From Goleter apudmare HA4340-LM2 (lineage in GTDB: Bacteria; Cyanobacteriota; Cyanobacteriia; Cyanobacteriales; Nostocaceae), in NCBI GenBank assembly GCA_019359495.1, contig JAHHHF010000088.1, forward strand, positions 1 through 64,000: a stretch of 64,000 bases of DNA, read 5' to 3'. The position numbers and the translations under genes are program-made. The notes under the pieces are model-generated. The model searched no databases. It was not told where the DNA came from and worked only from the letters and a program-made list of their open reading frames with translations. Below, piece after piece: positions 35,813 through 45,431 of this stretch (position 1 is its first letter; each line of letters begins with the position of its first letter).

Positions 35813-36229
35813 GGGAGCCACTGCATTGGGGAGACAGCGCCGTGGGCGGGTTTCCCGACTTGTGGCGACTGTCGTCGGCTTTGCCGACTTGTAGCAAGTC
35901 GTGTCATCGAGCATAGGTAATCTTTAACTAGTCCCTAATCCCTCGTTCCTAGTTATGAAAAACAGATAACATAGGACTGACAAATGATAAATGTCAACTA
36001 AACCACTGACAATCTAGCTGCAATTAAGTCTAGGATCGTTTTAACAAAGCTAGAAAATAAAATTTAGGGAAATGGGGGCTGGGAACTAGAGACTGTGTAC
36101 TGGGATAGAAGAAACACTCATGCCCAATGACGCCAGTTTGTACCCTACGGGTTCGCTGAAAGCGTTCTCGTAGAGTAGCCGCTTCCGGCGTCTACAAGTC
36201 GGGAAACCCGCCCACGCAACTGGCTCCCC
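35812..36229. repeat. Long foldback between two genes
   Basis: The 22 bases at 35842-35863 (starting GTGGGCGGGTTTCCCGACTT) are exactly complementary to 36194-36215. Outside them GGGGAGCCA (35812) pairs with TGGCTCCCC (36221). The 330-base middle has no coding frame, and includes a HIP1-free AT-rich part and short hairpins such as CGCTGAAAGCG. A relative of the left arm (GGGGAGCCACTGCGTTG) recurs at 45292. Confidence 0.65.
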
Positions 36230-36276
36230 AACGCCCCATTCTCCATCATGTTTGTTAACTTACCAGGTCTAAAACT

Positions 36277-36507
36277 ATGGAACTGACAATTGAAAACGTG
36301 GAAACAGTCTTAGATGAAATGCGCCCTTATCTGATGTCTGACGGTGGTAACGTAGAAGTTGTGGAACTTGACGGCCCTGTAGTCAAATTACGGTTGCAAG
36401 GTGCTTGTGGCTCTTGCCCAAGTTCGACAATGACCTTAAGAATGGGTATTGAGCGCCGCCTACGGGAAATGATTCCTGAAATTGCCGAAGTTGAACAAGT
36501 AATTTAG
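36277..36507 (+). CDS. nfu: NifU C-terminal domain (Nfu-type) Fe-S scaffold protein
   Basis: 76 residues, only the Nfu domain: [20 protein letters not shown], cluster-binding [18 protein letters not shown] (Cys-x2-Cys). In cyanobacteria this stand-alone protein is the main [4Fe-4S] scaffold, assembling clusters on photosystem I and other targets, and is usually essential. Length matches known copies. No neighbour is involved in the pathway. Confidence 0.96.
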   Translation: MELTIENVETVLDEMRPYLMSDGGNVEVVELDGPVVKLRLQGACGSCPSSTMTLRMGIERRLREMIPEIAEVEQVI

Positions 36508-36665
36508 GGATTAGGGACTAGGGACTCGGCACTGGGTGTTTAATGAGTTATGAACACTGAATTGTTATCATTCATAATTTATCGATATCTCTCAGTTAGT
36601 TACAAGCCCCATCCCTTTGTGGGTGGAGTCGTTGACCATTAATTACCCCATACCCTATCTTCCCT

Positions 36666-38903
36666 ATGTCCCACCCTCTGCACGTCGCCTTTATCTGGCA
36701 TCAGCATCAGCCGCTATATAAATCTCCTGGTAGCGGTGTTGCGCTTTCTGCTATTAGTCAGCAGTATCGTTTGCCTTGGGTACGGTTACATGGCACCAAG
36801 GATTATTTGGATTTGGTATTAATTCTAGAGAAGTATCCCAAGTTACACCAAACGGTGAATTTAGTACCATCTCTGATATTACAATTAGAAGATTACATTG
36901 CTGGAACTGCGTTTGACCCTTATCTTACTGCCAGTTTGACGCCAGTCGAGCAACTTGATCAGCAACAGCGAGAATTTATTATTCAGCATTTTTTTGATGC
37001 GAATCACCACACCTTAATTGATCCTCATCCTCGCTATGCTGAGTTGTATTACCAACGGCAAGAACAAGGACAAGCATGGTGTTTAGCCAATTGGCAACCA
37101 CAAGATTACAGTGATTTATTAGCTTGGCATAATTTGGCGTGGATTGATCCGCTATTTTGGGATGACCCAGAAATTGCTACTTGGTTAAGGCAGGGTCGGA
37201 ATTTCACCTTAAGCGATCGCCAGCGCATTTATTCTAAACAAAGAGACATACTCGGCCGCATCATCCCCCAACATCGCAAAATGCAAGCCGCAGGACAGCT
37301 AGAAGTTACTACTACGCCCTATACGCACCCAATTTTGCCTTTGTTAGCTGATACTAACTCCGGAAGAGTAGCTGTGCCCCAAATGACACTACCTGGATAT
37401 AGATTTCAGTGGGCAGAAGATATTCCCCGCCATTTAGAGAAAGCTTGGGAGCTATATAAAGACCGCTTTGGACAGGAGCCGCGTGGTTTGTGGCCTTCGG
37501 AACAGTCAGTAAGTCCAGAGATGCTACCGTATGTTATCAAACAAGGCTTTAAGTGGATTTGCTCAGACGAAGCTGTCTTAGGATGGACACTGAAACACTT
37601 TTTTCATCGGGATGGGGCGGGGAACGTCCAGGAACCACAATTACTGTACCAGCCGTATCGCTTAGAAACCCCAGCCGGGGATGTAGCGATTGTATTTCGT
37701 GACCACAGATTATCAGATTTGATTGGCTTTACCTATGGGGCAATGCCAGCAAAACAAGCCGCAGCAGATTTAGTCGGACACCTGCAAGCGATCGCTAAAA
37801 TGCAAAGAGACAGCCAAAGTACACAACCTTGGTTAGTCACCATCGCCTTGGATGGGGAAAATTGCTGGGAATTTTATCCCCAAGACGGTAAACCCTTCCT
37901 AGAAGCTTTATATCAAACCCTTAGCCATGAACCTCATTTAAAGCTGGTGACTGTCTCCGAATTCCTCGAACAATTTCCCCCCACAGCGACCATCCCCGGT
38001 GGACAACTGCACAGTGGTTCTTGGGTAGATGGTAGCTTCACCACCTGGATTGGTGATCCTGCCAAAAATCGGGCTTGGGACTATCTTACACAAGCCAGAG
38101 CTACCCTGGCCAATCATCCCGAAGCCACAGAGGAAACTAATCCGGAAGCTTGGGAAGCTTTGTATGCCGCCGAAGGTTCTGACTGGTTCTGGTGGTTTGG
38201 AGAAGGGCATTCTTCCAATCAAGATGCCATCTTTGACCAATTATTCCGCGAACACCTCTATGGCATTTACAAAGCTTTAAATGAACCGATACCTTCATAT
38301 TTAAGGCAACCACTAGAGGTTCACGCCGCCAGGGCAGATCATAGCCCAGAGGGTTTTATTCATCCCGTGATTGATGGTATGGGTGATGAACAAGACTGGG
38401 ATAAAGCTGGACGCATAGAAATTGGTGGGGCGAGGGGAACAATGCACAACAGCAGTCTGGTGCAACGACTGTGGTATGGGGTAGATCACCTCAACTTTTA
38501 TGTGCGGGTGGACTTTAAAAGCGGCATGATCCCAGAACGAGATTTACCTACAGAATTAAATTTGCTGTGGTTCTATCCAGACAGAACAATGGTTAATAGT
38601 CCCATTCCTCTAGCAGAAGTGCCGGATACAGCACCAACTAATTATCTATTTCATCACCATCTAGAAATTAATTTGCTGACACAAACCGTTCAGTTTCGAG
38701 AAGCGGGAGAGACCTATCAATGGCATCCCCGTGTCAGTCGTGCCCAAGCGGCTTTGGATAAATGTTTAGAAGTAGCAGTACCTTGGGCAGATTTACAAGT
38801 ACCACCAGATTATCCCCTACGCCTAATCTTAGTGCTGTCGGATGAAGGGTGTTTCCGCAACTACATACCAGAAAATGCTTTGATTTCTATTGACGTGCCG
38901 TAA
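36666..38903 (+). CDS. Glycoside hydrolase family 57 protein (alpha-amylase/glucanotransferase type)
   Basis: 745 residues, with the GH57 motifs: WHQHQPLY (motif 1, metal/substrate His), GLWPSEQSVSPEML (catalytic Glu nucleophile), ALDGENCWEFYPQDGK (second acid) and GSWVDGSFTTWIGD. A C-terminal beta-rich region of about 180 residues follows, including DGMGDEQDWDKAGRIEIGG, as in family members acting on glycogen-like glucans. No signal peptide, so it is cytoplasmic, probably in glycogen turnover. The start lies in heptamer-like ACCCCATACCCT sequence without a Shine-Dalgarno site. Confidence 0.94.
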   Translation: MSHPLHVAFIWHQHQPLYKSPGSGVALSAISQQYRLPWVRLHGTKDYLDLVLILEKYPKLHQTVNLVPSLILQLEDYIAGTAFDPYLTASLTPVEQLDQQQREFIIQHFFDANHHTLIDPHPRYAELYYQRQEQGQAWCLANWQPQDYSDLLAWHNLAWIDPLFWDDPEIATWLRQGRNFTLSDRQRIYSKQRDILGRIIPQHRKMQAAGQLEVTTTPYTHPILPLLADTNSGRVAVPQMTLPGYRFQWAEDIPRHLEKAWELYKDRFGQEPRGLWPSEQSVSPEMLPYVIKQGFKWICSDEAVLGWTLKHFFHRDGAGNVQEPQLLYQPYRLETPAGDVAIVFRDHRLSDLIGFTYGAMPAKQAAADLVGHLQAIAKMQRDSQSTQPWLVTIALDGENCWEFYPQDGKPFLEALYQTLSHEPHLKLVTVSEFLEQFPPTATIPGGQLHSGSWVDGSFTTWIGDPAKNRAWDYLTQARATLANHPEATEETNPEAWEALYAAEGSDWFWWFGEGHSSNQDAIFDQLFREHLYGIYKALNEPIPSYLRQPLEVHAARADHSPEGFIHPVIDGMGDEQDWDKAGRIEIGGARGTMHNSSLVQRLWYGVDHLNFYVRVDFKSGMIPERDLPTELNLLWFYPDRTMVNSPIPLAEVPDTAPTNYLFHHHLEINLLTQTVQFREAGETYQWHPRVSRAQAALDKCLEVAVPWADLQVPPDYPLRLILVLSDEGCFRNYIPENALISIDVP

Positions 38904-38922
38904 ATCAGGCAGGGAGCATGGG

Positions 38923-39061
38923 GTATTGGTGGGAGCATCCCAAATGTGTAAATTTATTTTTTTGTAGTGATGGCTCTCTAGCCCGCTTCCTGGACATTAG
39001 GGAGCAAGATGCTCCCACTACAAATTTTATTTTTGCAAAATTGGGATGCTCCCGTATTGGT
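38923..39061. mobile_element. MITE copy 1 (123 bp) with 8-bp target duplication
   Basis: The element runs 38931-39053. The termini GGGAGCATCCCAA and TTGGGATGCTCCC are perfect 13-base inverted repeats. The flanks GTATTGGT at 38923-38930 and 39054-39061 are identical. The interior (with hairpin GGGAGCAAGATGCTCCC) has no coding capacity. It matches the copy at 54065-54187 except for one base (T here at the ninth base after the A-tract region, G there). The 8-bp duplication is shared by several IS families, such as ISL3 and IS66; which one drives it is unknown. Confidence 0.95.
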
Positions 39062-39311
39062 ACAGTGCTACGTCTGTATCAATACCCAATTACTGCATAG
39101 TTTTCATACTGCATATTTACGTATAAATGTAGTGTTTTATGGTCACAGTAATTTTATCCGGATCAATTGGCTGTAGCTTTTTAAATTTTTTATTTCAAAT
39201 TTTTAACTAGGCAGTAGCGAAAGTCATGATTCTGCAAAGATGCGGTAATTCTACTAGCGTTGAATAATCTTTACAGTTAAATTAAGAAAATAAATAAGTA
39301 GCTGTTATTAA

Positions 39312-40406
39312 ATGATGAATCGATTTTCTCCGAAAATAACGAAGTTATATGAGAGCGTTTCACAACAGACTCAGCTCGGACAGATGTGTGGTTCTAAAGA
39401 ACTATTCCGCGATCGCTATGAAGTTATGAGAATTTTAGGTAGGGGTGGGTTTGGGATTACCTTTTTAGCCAGAAATGTGCTTTTACCAGGAAAGCCTCTA
39501 TGTGTGATTAAGCAACTTTGTCCTAAGGTAAGTAGTGCCAAAAGTTTGAAAAAGGCATCTGAGCGCTTTGAAAAAGAAGCCAAAACTTTGGGTCAACTAG
39601 GTAGTCATTCGCAAATACCCATGCTGTTAGACTACTTTGAAGGAAATGGAGAATTTTATTTAGTTCAAGAATACATCCGTGGTTCTACTTTAGCTAGAGA
39701 AGTGCGGCGGAGTGGTCGTAAGAGTGAAGCCGCAGTTAAACAGTTTTTGCAAGAATTACTGCCAGTATTAAAGTATCTTCATAAACATCATGTAATTCAT
39801 CGAGATATTAAGCCGCAGAATTTATTGCGTTCTGAAGACGACCAGAGATTTGTGTTGATTGATTTTGGTGCAGTCAAAGAGAAATTAGTAGAAGCTTGTG
39901 AAGACGCCGCCCATCACAACTTTTCCACCAATTTCATTGGGACGATGGGGTTTGCGCCACCAGAACAGTTTTCTCTGTGTCCAGTGTACGCCAGCGATAT
40001 TTACGCACTAGGTGTAACTTGTCTTTATTTATTGACTGGCAAAGGGCCGTTAGAATTTGCCCATGACCCAAATACAGGTGAGATATGTTGGCAACAGGAG
40101 GTAAATATCAGTGATGGATTTGCCCAAATTTTGAGCAAAATGGTCAAAATTTCCCTTGAGGAACGGTTTAAAACTGCTGATGAAGTGTTGAGAGCCTTGG
40201 GTTTAGAAGGCTATGTACCAACTTTGACTAACTGTTTAACTACCCAACCACTAAAAAACACAAATCATACACAAGAAGAAGTACTTCCTATCTACTTACC
40301 ACCTGTAAAAAGAACAGCGATCGCTATTCGGGATTGGCAAGCAAAATTGCGAGGTACAAAGCCAAATAGCAAGTTAAACCGATTCATAACTCAAGTATCA
40401 AATTAA
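39312..40406 (+). CDS. Soluble Ser/Thr protein kinase
   Basis: 364 residues. After a 25-residue N-terminal lead comes a complete kinase domain: LGRGGFGITFLARN, Lys67 in VIKQLCP, HRDIKPQNLLRSEDD, IDFGAVKEKL, and GTMGFAPPEQFSLCPVYASD. It ends about 60 residues past the catalytic domain with a basic tail and no membrane helix or sensor domain, unlike the kinases at 3-13 kb. Substrate unknown. It shares its direction with the WD40 kinase 360 bases downstream. Confidence 0.92.
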   Translation: MMNRFSPKITKLYESVSQQTQLGQMCGSKELFRDRYEVMRILGRGGFGITFLARNVLLPGKPLCVIKQLCPKVSSAKSLKKASERFEKEAKTLGQLGSHSQIPMLLDYFEGNGEFYLVQEYIRGSTLAREVRRSGRKSEAAVKQFLQELLPVLKYLHKHHVIHRDIKPQNLLRSEDDQRFVLIDFGAVKEKLVEACEDAAHHNFSTNFIGTMGFAPPEQFSLCPVYASDIYALGVTCLYLLTGKGPLEFAHDPNTGEICWQQEVNISDGFAQILSKMVKISLEERFKTADEVLRALGLEGYVPTLTNCLTTQPLKNTNHTQEEVLPIYLPPVKRTAIAIRDWQAKLRGTKPNSKLNRFITQVSN

Positions 40407-40589
40407 CAAATAAACATGAATTATAACCAACAATTTTAGTAAGAATTTTGACTGTATTGAATTGGCACACATGTTCTAATAAATTGTGGAATTACGGATA
40501 TAAAATCTTTCTTGATCAGAGTTAGCAGTTTTCAAAGCTTTTTAAATCAGATTAATATATAATCGAAAAAATAATCTGCTGGCTCTCGT

Positions 40590-40613
40590 AGTTTTCCCAG
40601 TTCGGGGAAAACT
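40590..40613 (+). terminator. Strong hairpin between two kinase genes
   Basis: AGTTTTCCC / GGGAAAACT, nine pairs with a six-base loop, between 39312-type and WD40-type kinase genes; no T-run follows, so termination is unproven. The rest of 40407-40766 shows no gene. Confidence 0.4.
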
Positions 40614-40766
40614 GATTATTATCTACAAACGCTGACTATATTAAGTAATTCCCCAATCCCAATACTAGGGTTTTCTGCCATATAGTATGCGAGAGCTAAT
40701 TTGAAATTAAGGGAAATTCCGGGGCAAACTTAGCATAATTTGTCATGCAGTCGCGCCTGCCAGCTC

Positions 40767-42800
40767 ATGATTTGCTGCTTAAATCCCGATTGCCCAAATC
40801 CCCTGAATCCCGAAGCCAACAAGTTATGCCAAACTTGTAGTACCCCACTGATCCCACTCTTGAGAAACCGCTTTCGTGTGATCCGCGTGCTTTCCGATGA
40901 AGGTGGATTTGGCAGAACTTATCTATCACACGATGTCGATAAACTCAATGAACGCTGCGTCATCAAGCAACTAGCGCCGAAGTTTCAAGGAACTTGGTCA
41001 CAAAAAAAGGCGATCGAGTTGTTTGAACAAGAAGCCAAACGACTACAAGAACTCGGAGAACATCCACAAATTCCAACCCTGTTGGCTTACTTTGAACAAG
41101 ACCACTGTATGTATTTGGTACAGCAGTTCATTAATGGGGAGAATTTGTTAAAAGAGTTGCAGCAAAAAAAGGTGTACAGGGATAAGGAAATTCAAGCAAT
41201 CTTGCTAGATTTATTGCCTGTGCTCAAGTTTATCCACGATCGCGGCGTCATTCACCGCGACCTCAAGCCAGAAAATATCATCCGGCGTCACACTGATGGA
41301 CGTTTGAGCTTAATTGACTTTGGTTCTTCCAAGCAGTTTACCGCCAGAGTACACAATAAAATTGGTACGTCAATTGGTTCACATGGTTACTCACCAATTG
41401 AACAAATCAGAGATGGTAAAGCTTATCCCGCTAGTGATTTGTTTGGCTTGGGAGCGACCTGTTTTCATCTGTTAACGGGAATTTCCCCCTTTCAGTTGTG
41501 GATGGAACACGGTTATGCTTGGGTAGCAAATTGGCGACAATATTTGCGAAGTCCAATTAATGCTGAATTGGATGATGTTGTCGATAAGCTATTGCAAAAA
41601 GACCTCCAACATCGGTATCAATCAGCCGATGAAGTGATTAAGGACTTGACGCACAAACAACCACTCTTACTACCATCAGCTAGCAAATTAGCTAGTAAAA
41701 TTCCAATCACTCAGACGGCATATTTACCAAAGAAATTCAATATACTGAGAAGTCTAGTCTTGGTATCTGCTTTTATTCTGTTATTTGGCTTTGGAGAATC
41801 TTGGTATCAACAATTTCAACGTATCCAAACTAGTTTATCTTCTCGTCTGAATCAGCCACATCATAGTCAAGGTAACAGCGAAGCTGTTCTGGTTCATTCC
41901 CCCAAAATTAACTTCAGGAATATTTCCTTAACTAACACGCTCCAGAGTGATGACAATTCGGTTTTGTCTGTTGCTATCAGTCCTGATGGTAAAACCATAG
42001 CGAGTAATAGCGATCGCATCATCAAACTCTGGGATCTCGCCACAGGTGAGGAAATTGCTAGTTTGAGCGGACATTCTCAGAGGGTGAATGTTGTGACTTT
42101 CACTCCAGATGGTCAAACCCTGGTCAGTGGTAGTGATGACAGCACGATTAAAGTCTGGAACCTCGCCACAGGAAAGCCCATACATACCCTAGTCGGGCAT
42201 TCTGATTCAGTTCATGCCCTAGTCATTAGCCCGGATAGTCAAACCATAGCTGATGGTAGCGATGACAACACCATCAAAGTCTGGAATCTCGCTACAGGAC
42301 GGCCCCTCCGGACACTGGTAGGACATGAATTTTGGGTGCGGTCAATCGCCATTAGCCCAGATGGTAAGACCTTGGCTAGTGGTAGTTTTGACAAAACCAT
42401 TAAACTGTGGAATTTGAGCAAGGGATACGCAATTCGCACTTGGAAAAGTGCTAAAACTATCACCTCCCTCGCCATTAGTCCTGATGGCAAAATTTTGGCT
42501 AGCGCTAACCGCGATCGCACTATCAAACTATGGAATCTTACTACTGGAGAAAAACTCTTTACACTGCCAGGACATGCCAATACGGTGACATCTGTCAGTT
42601 TTAGTCCTGATGGCAAGACCCTTGCTAGTGGTAGCCGCGACCACAAGATCAAATTGTGGAATCTAGCTACTGGCGAAGAAATTATTACCTTAGTAGGGCA
42701 TAGTAACACGGTGACATCTGTCAGCTTTAGTCCCGATGGTGCAACCCTAGTCACTGGTAGTGATGATCACACTATTAGGATTTGGCGGGTTTCTGGTTAG
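40767..42800 (+). CDS. Ser/Thr protein kinase with zinc ribbon and WD40 propeller
   Basis: 677 residues from ATG 40767, which opens a natural N-terminus; a TTG at 40740 is in frame. Order: a zinc ribbon (CCLNPDCPNP ... CQTCSTPL, four Cys), a kinase domain (HRDLKPENIIRRHTDG, LIDFGSSKQF, GTSIGSHGYSPIEQ), one membrane helix (LRSLVLVSAFILLFGFG, about 332-348), and seven WD40 units. In the propeller the xxSPDGxTxASGSxDxTIKLWNL pattern is regular throughout, enough for a closed ring. The propeller would face the periplasm if the kinase is cytoplasmic. Such kinases are a cyanobacterial speciality with unknown ligands. Confidence 0.93.
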   Translation: MICCLNPDCPNPLNPEANKLCQTCSTPLIPLLRNRFRVIRVLSDEGGFGRTYLSHDVDKLNERCVIKQLAPKFQGTWSQKKAIELFEQEAKRLQELGEHPQIPTLLAYFEQDHCMYLVQQFINGENLLKELQQKKVYRDKEIQAILLDLLPVLKFIHDRGVIHRDLKPENIIRRHTDGRLSLIDFGSSKQFTARVHNKIGTSIGSHGYSPIEQIRDGKAYPASDLFGLGATCFHLLTGISPFQLWMEHGYAWVANWRQYLRSPINAELDDVVDKLLQKDLQHRYQSADEVIKDLTHKQPLLLPSASKLASKIPITQTAYLPKKFNILRSLVLVSAFILLFGFGESWYQQFQRIQTSLSSRLNQPHHSQGNSEAVLVHSPKINFRNISLTNTLQSDDNSVLSVAISPDGKTIASNSDRIIKLWDLATGEEIASLSGHSQRVNVVTFTPDGQTLVSGSDDSTIKVWNLATGKPIHTLVGHSDSVHALVISPDSQTIADGSDDNTIKVWNLATGRPLRTLVGHEFWVRSIAISPDGKTLASGSFDKTIKLWNLSKGYAIRTWKSAKTITSLAISPDGKILASANRDRTIKLWNLTTGEKLFTLPGHANTVTSVSFSPDGKTLASGSRDHKIKLWNLATGEEIITLVGHSNTVTSVSFSPDGATLVTGSDDHTIRIWRVSG

Positions 42801-42825
42801 CGAGATTCCTGACTTTTGGAAGTAA

Positions 42826-42845
42826 GGGCGAACAACCATTCGCCC
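42826..42845. terminator. Bidirectional terminator-like hairpin
   Basis: GGGCGAA / TTCGCCC with a six-base loop, between convergent genes, related to the one at 26935-26954. Confidence 0.45.
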
Positions 42846-42883
42846 CTACAGGGTGTCTGTCATATACCTTTTTCAAATTGGTA

Positions 42884-43621
42884 TTAACTTTGACTTTTTA
42901 AAACTCCTGGTTCTTGCTGTATTGGCAAAACATCTAGAATATCGGTTTGAGAACAATATTTTAAGTCTTCATGGCATTCTAGGCGTAACAAACGTTGACC
43001 GTGGCTGGCCTGGTGTAAAAGTCCCAACAAATTATTTTGCCACTGAGAATAAAGCGCGATCGCACTAATTACTTCGTCATTACCAGCTAATGCTGCTGGT
43101 GATAACTGGGTGTGCTGCAAAATGCTGTGGGCGATCGCACCTGCACAAACTGTATCCTCCAGAGAAAAACTCCCTTCCCAACCGGAACCCACAATCCAGA
43201 CTGACTCTGGTTGCTGATCCAGGAGAAATTGCACCACCGCCGCCCGATTAATCAAAGCTGCGGTGAGTACGATGGGAGCGTCCTGTACTCTTTTTAAGGC
43301 ACGGGTGCCATTGGTGGTACTGATAAACAAACGACGCCCCTGCACCAGTTCTGGTGTGCAGTCGAGAGGAGAGTTACCCAAGTCAAAGCCAGCTACTTTT
43401 GCGCCACCGCGTTCTCCGGCTCGTAGCCGATGCTTCGCAGGCCATTTTTCGCTAACTTCTAAGAGTTGATCTAAATCACTAAAGACTTGTACAGCCTCGC
43501 CTCCAGATGCTAAGACTGTCGCCATTGTGCTAGTAGCTCGCAACACATCGACTGCGATCGCACATTCTGGGGTTTGATCTGTGGGAGTTAATTCCGGGGT
43601 GTGATAAACAAATAGCTTCAC
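42884..43621 (-). CDS. comB: 2-phosphosulfolactate phosphatase
   Basis: 245 residues, GTG start. The ComB fold uses conserved acids to hydrolyse 2-phosphosulfolactate in the coenzyme M pathway of archaea; bacterial copies are widespread and their role is unclear. Seen here: [67 protein letters not shown]. All family motifs are present and the length is normal. No coenzyme M or sulfolactate neighbour is seen. Confidence 0.93.
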   Translation of the reverse strand: MKLFVYHTPELTPTDQTPECAIAVDVLRATSTMATVLASGGEAVQVFSDLDQLLEVSEKWPAKHRLRAGERGGAKVAGFDLGNSPLDCTPELVQGRRLFISTTNGTRALKRVQDAPIVLTAALINRAAVVQFLLDQQPESVWIVGSGWEGSFSLEDTVCAGAIAHSILQHTQLSPAALAGNDEVISAIALYSQWQNNLLGLLHQASHGQRLLRLECHEDLKYCSQTDILDVLPIQQEPGVLKSQS

Positions 43622-44008
43622 GTCTTAGATACGCCTGATCTAATACTGCCGAGTTTCATTCTACCCAGTTGGTGTCATCTAAAAGATCAGCAATTCAGTA
43701 AGAAAGTACAGAGGTTGAGAGTGAGGATGCTCTATGAATGGGGAATGGGGCTTGGAAATTGGTAATCTTTAAAAATAATTTCTAGAACCTAGGTTTCTTA
43801 AACGGTAATCTGAAGGAAGACTAGAACTTCTCGGAGTTTTTGTTTAAGGAGGCAGGAGGAATCCCGATAAATAAATTCAGGGGATTTAGCAAGGACGCCG
43901 TATTTCTGGCTCCATGCGTCTCGAAATACATATTTTTTTCATAAATAAATTTAGTGAAAAAAGCGAAGTCCTGCCCCCTGCCTATTCCCTACATATTTTG
44001 AGTTGCTT

Positions 44009-44428
44009 ATGGCTCCTTTACCCGACTACCGCCCCAAACAATTGTCTGTTGGCCCCTTGGAAGCAGAAATTTTACACATTATCTGGGAACTGGGTTCGGC
44101 TACAGTTAAAGATGTACACGATCGCATCTTATCTGACCCCAACCGGGAATTAGCTTATACTTCTGTGACCACCGTCTTGCGGCGTCTGACTGACAAAGGT
44201 TGGCTAGCCTGCGACAAAAAAGGGCGCGCTTTCTATTGGCGACCAATGCTGACCAAGCAACAAGCAGAGGTGATTAGAGCACACGAGCAGTTGCAGCGAT
44301 TTCTGGCAGTGGGCAATCCTGATGTAATTGCGGCCTTTGCTGATAGTCTGGATGAGTCCGCCAGCGATCAGATAGAAGCGATCGCTAAACGTATTCAAGC
44401 CGCACGCCAAGCCAGGGAGGAAAAATGA
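44009..44428 (+). CDS. BlaI/MecI/CopY-family transcriptional repressor
   Basis: 139 residues from ATG 44009. Winged helix with VGPLEAEILHIIWELGSATV and the recognition part TSVTTVLRRLTDKGWLACDK, then a helical dimerisation half (ASDQIEAIAKRIQAARQARE). The family represses operons until a membrane protease cuts or displaces it. The M56 protease gene overlaps the 3' end by four bases (ATGA), so the pair is a BlaI-BlaR1-type unit. It probably autoregulates from the upstream gap. Confidence 0.93.
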   Translation: MAPLPDYRPKQLSVGPLEAEILHIIWELGSATVKDVHDRILSDPNRELAYTSVTTVLRRLTDKGWLACDKKGRAFYWRPMLTKQQAEVIRAHEQLQRFLAVGNPDVIAAFADSLDESASDQIEAIAKRIQAARQAREEK

Positions 44429-45270
44429 TGCATCTAATGATGATTTTGGCCGCTTTGACAATTGCTTGGCAGTTGCGAACCTCTTGGACTCTCCCCCAAG
44501 GTAGTTGGAATTTACGCTGGCGGCGATCGCTGTTTTTATTTCTCTTTCCCCCCCTGCTGCTGTTCATGACTGCGATCGCTGTACTCTGTATGGGCACCCA
44601 AGGCAACATGGGCGGTATGTATACAGGTTGGGTTAGCTATATTTTTGCATTAATACTTCTTGTATTTTTTACTATTCTGTGCCTTAAGCTGGTCATCCAG
44701 GGTTGGCAGTCTGTGAAATCTGCCCGTAACTGCCCCCTAGTGAATCTTGGAGTCCAAGAAATCCGCTTACTGGAAACAGGGGCACTGTTTGCTGGACAAA
44801 TAGGTTTTTGGCAGCCCGAACTTGTAATCAGCCAGGGATTGCTGCAAACCCTCTCACCAGAGCATCTAGAAAGCGTCTTAGCACATGAACAAGGGCACCA
44901 CCATTATCGGGACACGTTCTGGTTTTTTTGGCTAGGTTGGGTGCGTTCTTGCACTACGTGGTTGCCTCACACAGACGCTTTGTGGGAAGAATTGTTAATT
45001 TTGCGTGAACTGCGTGCTGATGGTTACGCTGCATCTCAGGTAGACCCCTTACTACTAGCAGAATCACTCTTGTTGGTAGTCAGTAGTACCCCTGTGATCT
45101 CAGAAGTTTGCTGTGCGGCATTGGGTTCACCAGAAGTAAGCGATCGTTTAGAACAGAGAATAGAAGCACTGTTAACACCATCACAGCCAACCCCCGAAAC
45201 TCAACTGCACTCCTGGAATGGTTTCCTGTTGGCATTCCTACCCCTAATAGCCGTGATATTTCATACTTGA
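44425..45270 (+). CDS. M56-family (BlaR1-like) membrane metallopeptidase
   Basis: 281 residues with several membrane helices (ILAALTIAWQL near the start, LFLFLFPPLLLFMTAIAVLC, YIFALILLVFFTILCLKLV) and the zinc motif HEQGHHHYRD (His-Glu-x2-His), followed by LRADGYAASQV. The family signals by cutting the partner BlaI repressor. The usual C-terminal extracellular penicillin-binding or sensor domain of BlaR1 is missing; a last helix (FLLAFLPLIAVIF) ends the protein. What it senses is not evident. Confidence 0.9.
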   Translation: MMHLMMILAALTIAWQLRTSWTLPQGSWNLRWRRSLFLFLFPPLLLFMTAIAVLCMGTQGNMGGMYTGWVSYIFALILLVFFTILCLKLVIQGWQSVKSARNCPLVNLGVQEIRLLETGALFAGQIGFWQPELVISQGLLQTLSPEHLESVLAHEQGHHHYRDTFWFFWLGWVRSCTTWLPHTDALWEELLILRELRADGYAASQVDPLLLAESLLLVVSSTPVISEVCCAALGSPEVSDRLEQRIEALLTPSQPTPETQLHSWNGFLLAFLPLIAVIFHT

Positions 45271-45431
45271 AAGATTGGGCATTGAGCATGGGGGAGCCAC
45301 TGCGTTGCGGAGAGAATTTGTCGGGGAGATGTTTGACAAACTTCGGGAGGCTCCGCTCCGTTGTAGCAAGTGGCGTCATTGGGTAATTGATGATTGGCAA
45401 CTATCCCCATACCCCCATGCTCCACATGCAA

